DNA from: JBBDMC01 sp963826055
GTDB taxonomy: Bacteria; Pseudomonadota; Alphaproteobacteria; Rhizobiales; Kaistiaceae
Direction of reading: 5' to 3'
Assembly (NCBI GenBank): GCA_963826055.1
Contig: CAWGVO010000009.1
Location: 248,001 to 312,000 of the forward strand
DNA: 64,000 bases
Within the stretch, counting starts at the first letter, position 1. The number at the start of each line of letters is the position of its first letter. Positions 63,729 to 64,000 of the stretch are shown piece after piece. Position numbers and translations under genes: made by a program. Under the pieces are notes generated by a model. The model ran no database searches. It was given only the letters and a program-made list of their open reading frames with translations, and had not been told where the DNA came from.

Positions 63729-64000
63729 ATGAAGATTATCGACGCCCAAATTCATGTCTGGCAGGCGAGCACGTCGGAAGATCCCTGGCCGACAGGAGCT
63801 GTAAGCCTGCACGGCGATCCAGTTTCGATAGAAAGGGCTCTGGCCGTGCTCGATCAGGCTGGCGTTGATGCGGCTGTGTTGGTGCCTCCGAGTTGGGTGA
63901 GTTTCTCCAACCGCTATTCGTTAGAAGCAGCGCGCCTTCACCCGGACCGCTTCCGTGTGTTCGGTCGCTTCGACATCGCGGCGCCTGAGGGACCGCAATA
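63729..64000 (+). CDS. Amidohydrolase family 2 protein, N-terminal part (cut by window end)
   Basis: The ATG at 63729 opens a frame reading MKIIDAQIHVWQAS, then ERALAVLDQAGVDAAVLVPPSW and LHPDRFRVFGRFD, still open at base 64000. QIHVW is the metal-binding HxH-type motif of the amidohydrolase_2 family (lactonases, decarboxylases), with Gln-Ile-His instead of the common Thr-His-His. It follows the permease by 94 bases and is probably the catabolic enzyme for the compound imported by the preceding system. Different from the family member at 52369. Confidence 0.8.
   Translation, partial: MKIIDAQIHVWQASTSEDPWPTGAVSLHGDPVSIERALAVLDQAGVDAAVLVPPSWVSFSNRYSLEAARLHPDRFRVFGRFDIAAPEGPQ

Noticed and set aside
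1..64000. CRISPR arrays, rRNA, tRNA genes, prophage or toxin-antitoxin loci
   Set aside because: I looked for regularly spaced repeats, tRNA cloverleaf patterns, phage structural genes and small paired toxin/antitoxin frames and found none that I could support.

Overview
The window looks like a chromosomal stretch of a GC-rich proteobacterium, most likely an alphaproteobacterium of the Hyphomicrobiales or a relative. The basis is codon use, the dense run of import and catabolism operons (iron(III)-type ABC, sugar ABC, dipeptide ABC and TRAP importers), the many GntR/FCD regulators, the HyuA/HyuB and MmgE/PrpD families, and overlapping ATGA/GTGA gene junctions. The taxon is inferred from family content, not proved. 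I see no rRNA, tRNA, CRISPR array or replication origin.

Layout. 1-1.6 kb: tail of a GntR/FCD regulator, then an aldo/keto reductase. 1.6-8.1 kb: minus-strand operon for a substrate-binding protein, a fused permease, an ATPase and a sulfatase, divergent from a LysR regulator; it reads as organosulfate import plus hydrolysis. 8.4-13.4 kb: an unusual GntR regulator with two DNA-binding domains, divergent from a sugar-type ABC importer and a zinc alcohol dehydrogenase. 13.5-15.3 kb: a decayed serine recombinase and an IS3-family element. 15.7-27.5 kb: a hydroxy-acid/CoA module (aldo/keto reductase, FMN hydroxy-acid oxidase homologue, tandem-domain CaiB CoA-transferase, an iron(III)-type ABC importer and a divergent pair of 2-hydroxyacyl-CoA dehydratase-like subunits). 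27.5-30.5 kb: a second recombinase remnant, an IS30-type remnant, a truncated GMC oxidoreductase, and a disrupted esterase and SDR gene. 30.5-37.8 kb: minus-strand HyuB/HyuA, a NIPSNAP-like protein and a TRAP importer. 37.9-43.6 kb: acyl-CoA synthetase joined to a thiolase, a DUF35 protein, an amidase and a GntR regulator. 43.8-55.0 kb: one long plus-strand operon with a D-threonine/3-hydroxyaspartate aldolase-like enzyme, a dipeptide ABC importer, two amidohydrolases, an SDR and gamma-glutamyltransferase. 55.0-64 kb: regulator remnant, MmgE/PrpD gene and GntR regulator on the minus strand, facing a plus-strand spermidine/iron-type ABC importer with two UGSC-related genes and an amidohydrolase cut by the window end.

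Working together: nearly every block is an importer paired with its regulator and one or a few degradative enzymes, so the window is a catalogue of scavenging operons for organic acids, amides, peptides and probably sulfate esters. The parts least explained by known pathways are the CaiB/dehydratase-like module, whose dehydratase subunits appear to lack most of the usual iron-sulfur cysteines, and the UGSC-related pair inside an ABC operon.

Caution on quality: the first 13 kb has intact genes, but from about 25 kb on many genes carry single-base indels, and in the last 8 kb almost every gene does. Many lie in short homopolymers and look like +1 insertions. These may be sequencing errors rather than real decay. 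I give the reconstructed extent of such genes and say where the frame breaks.
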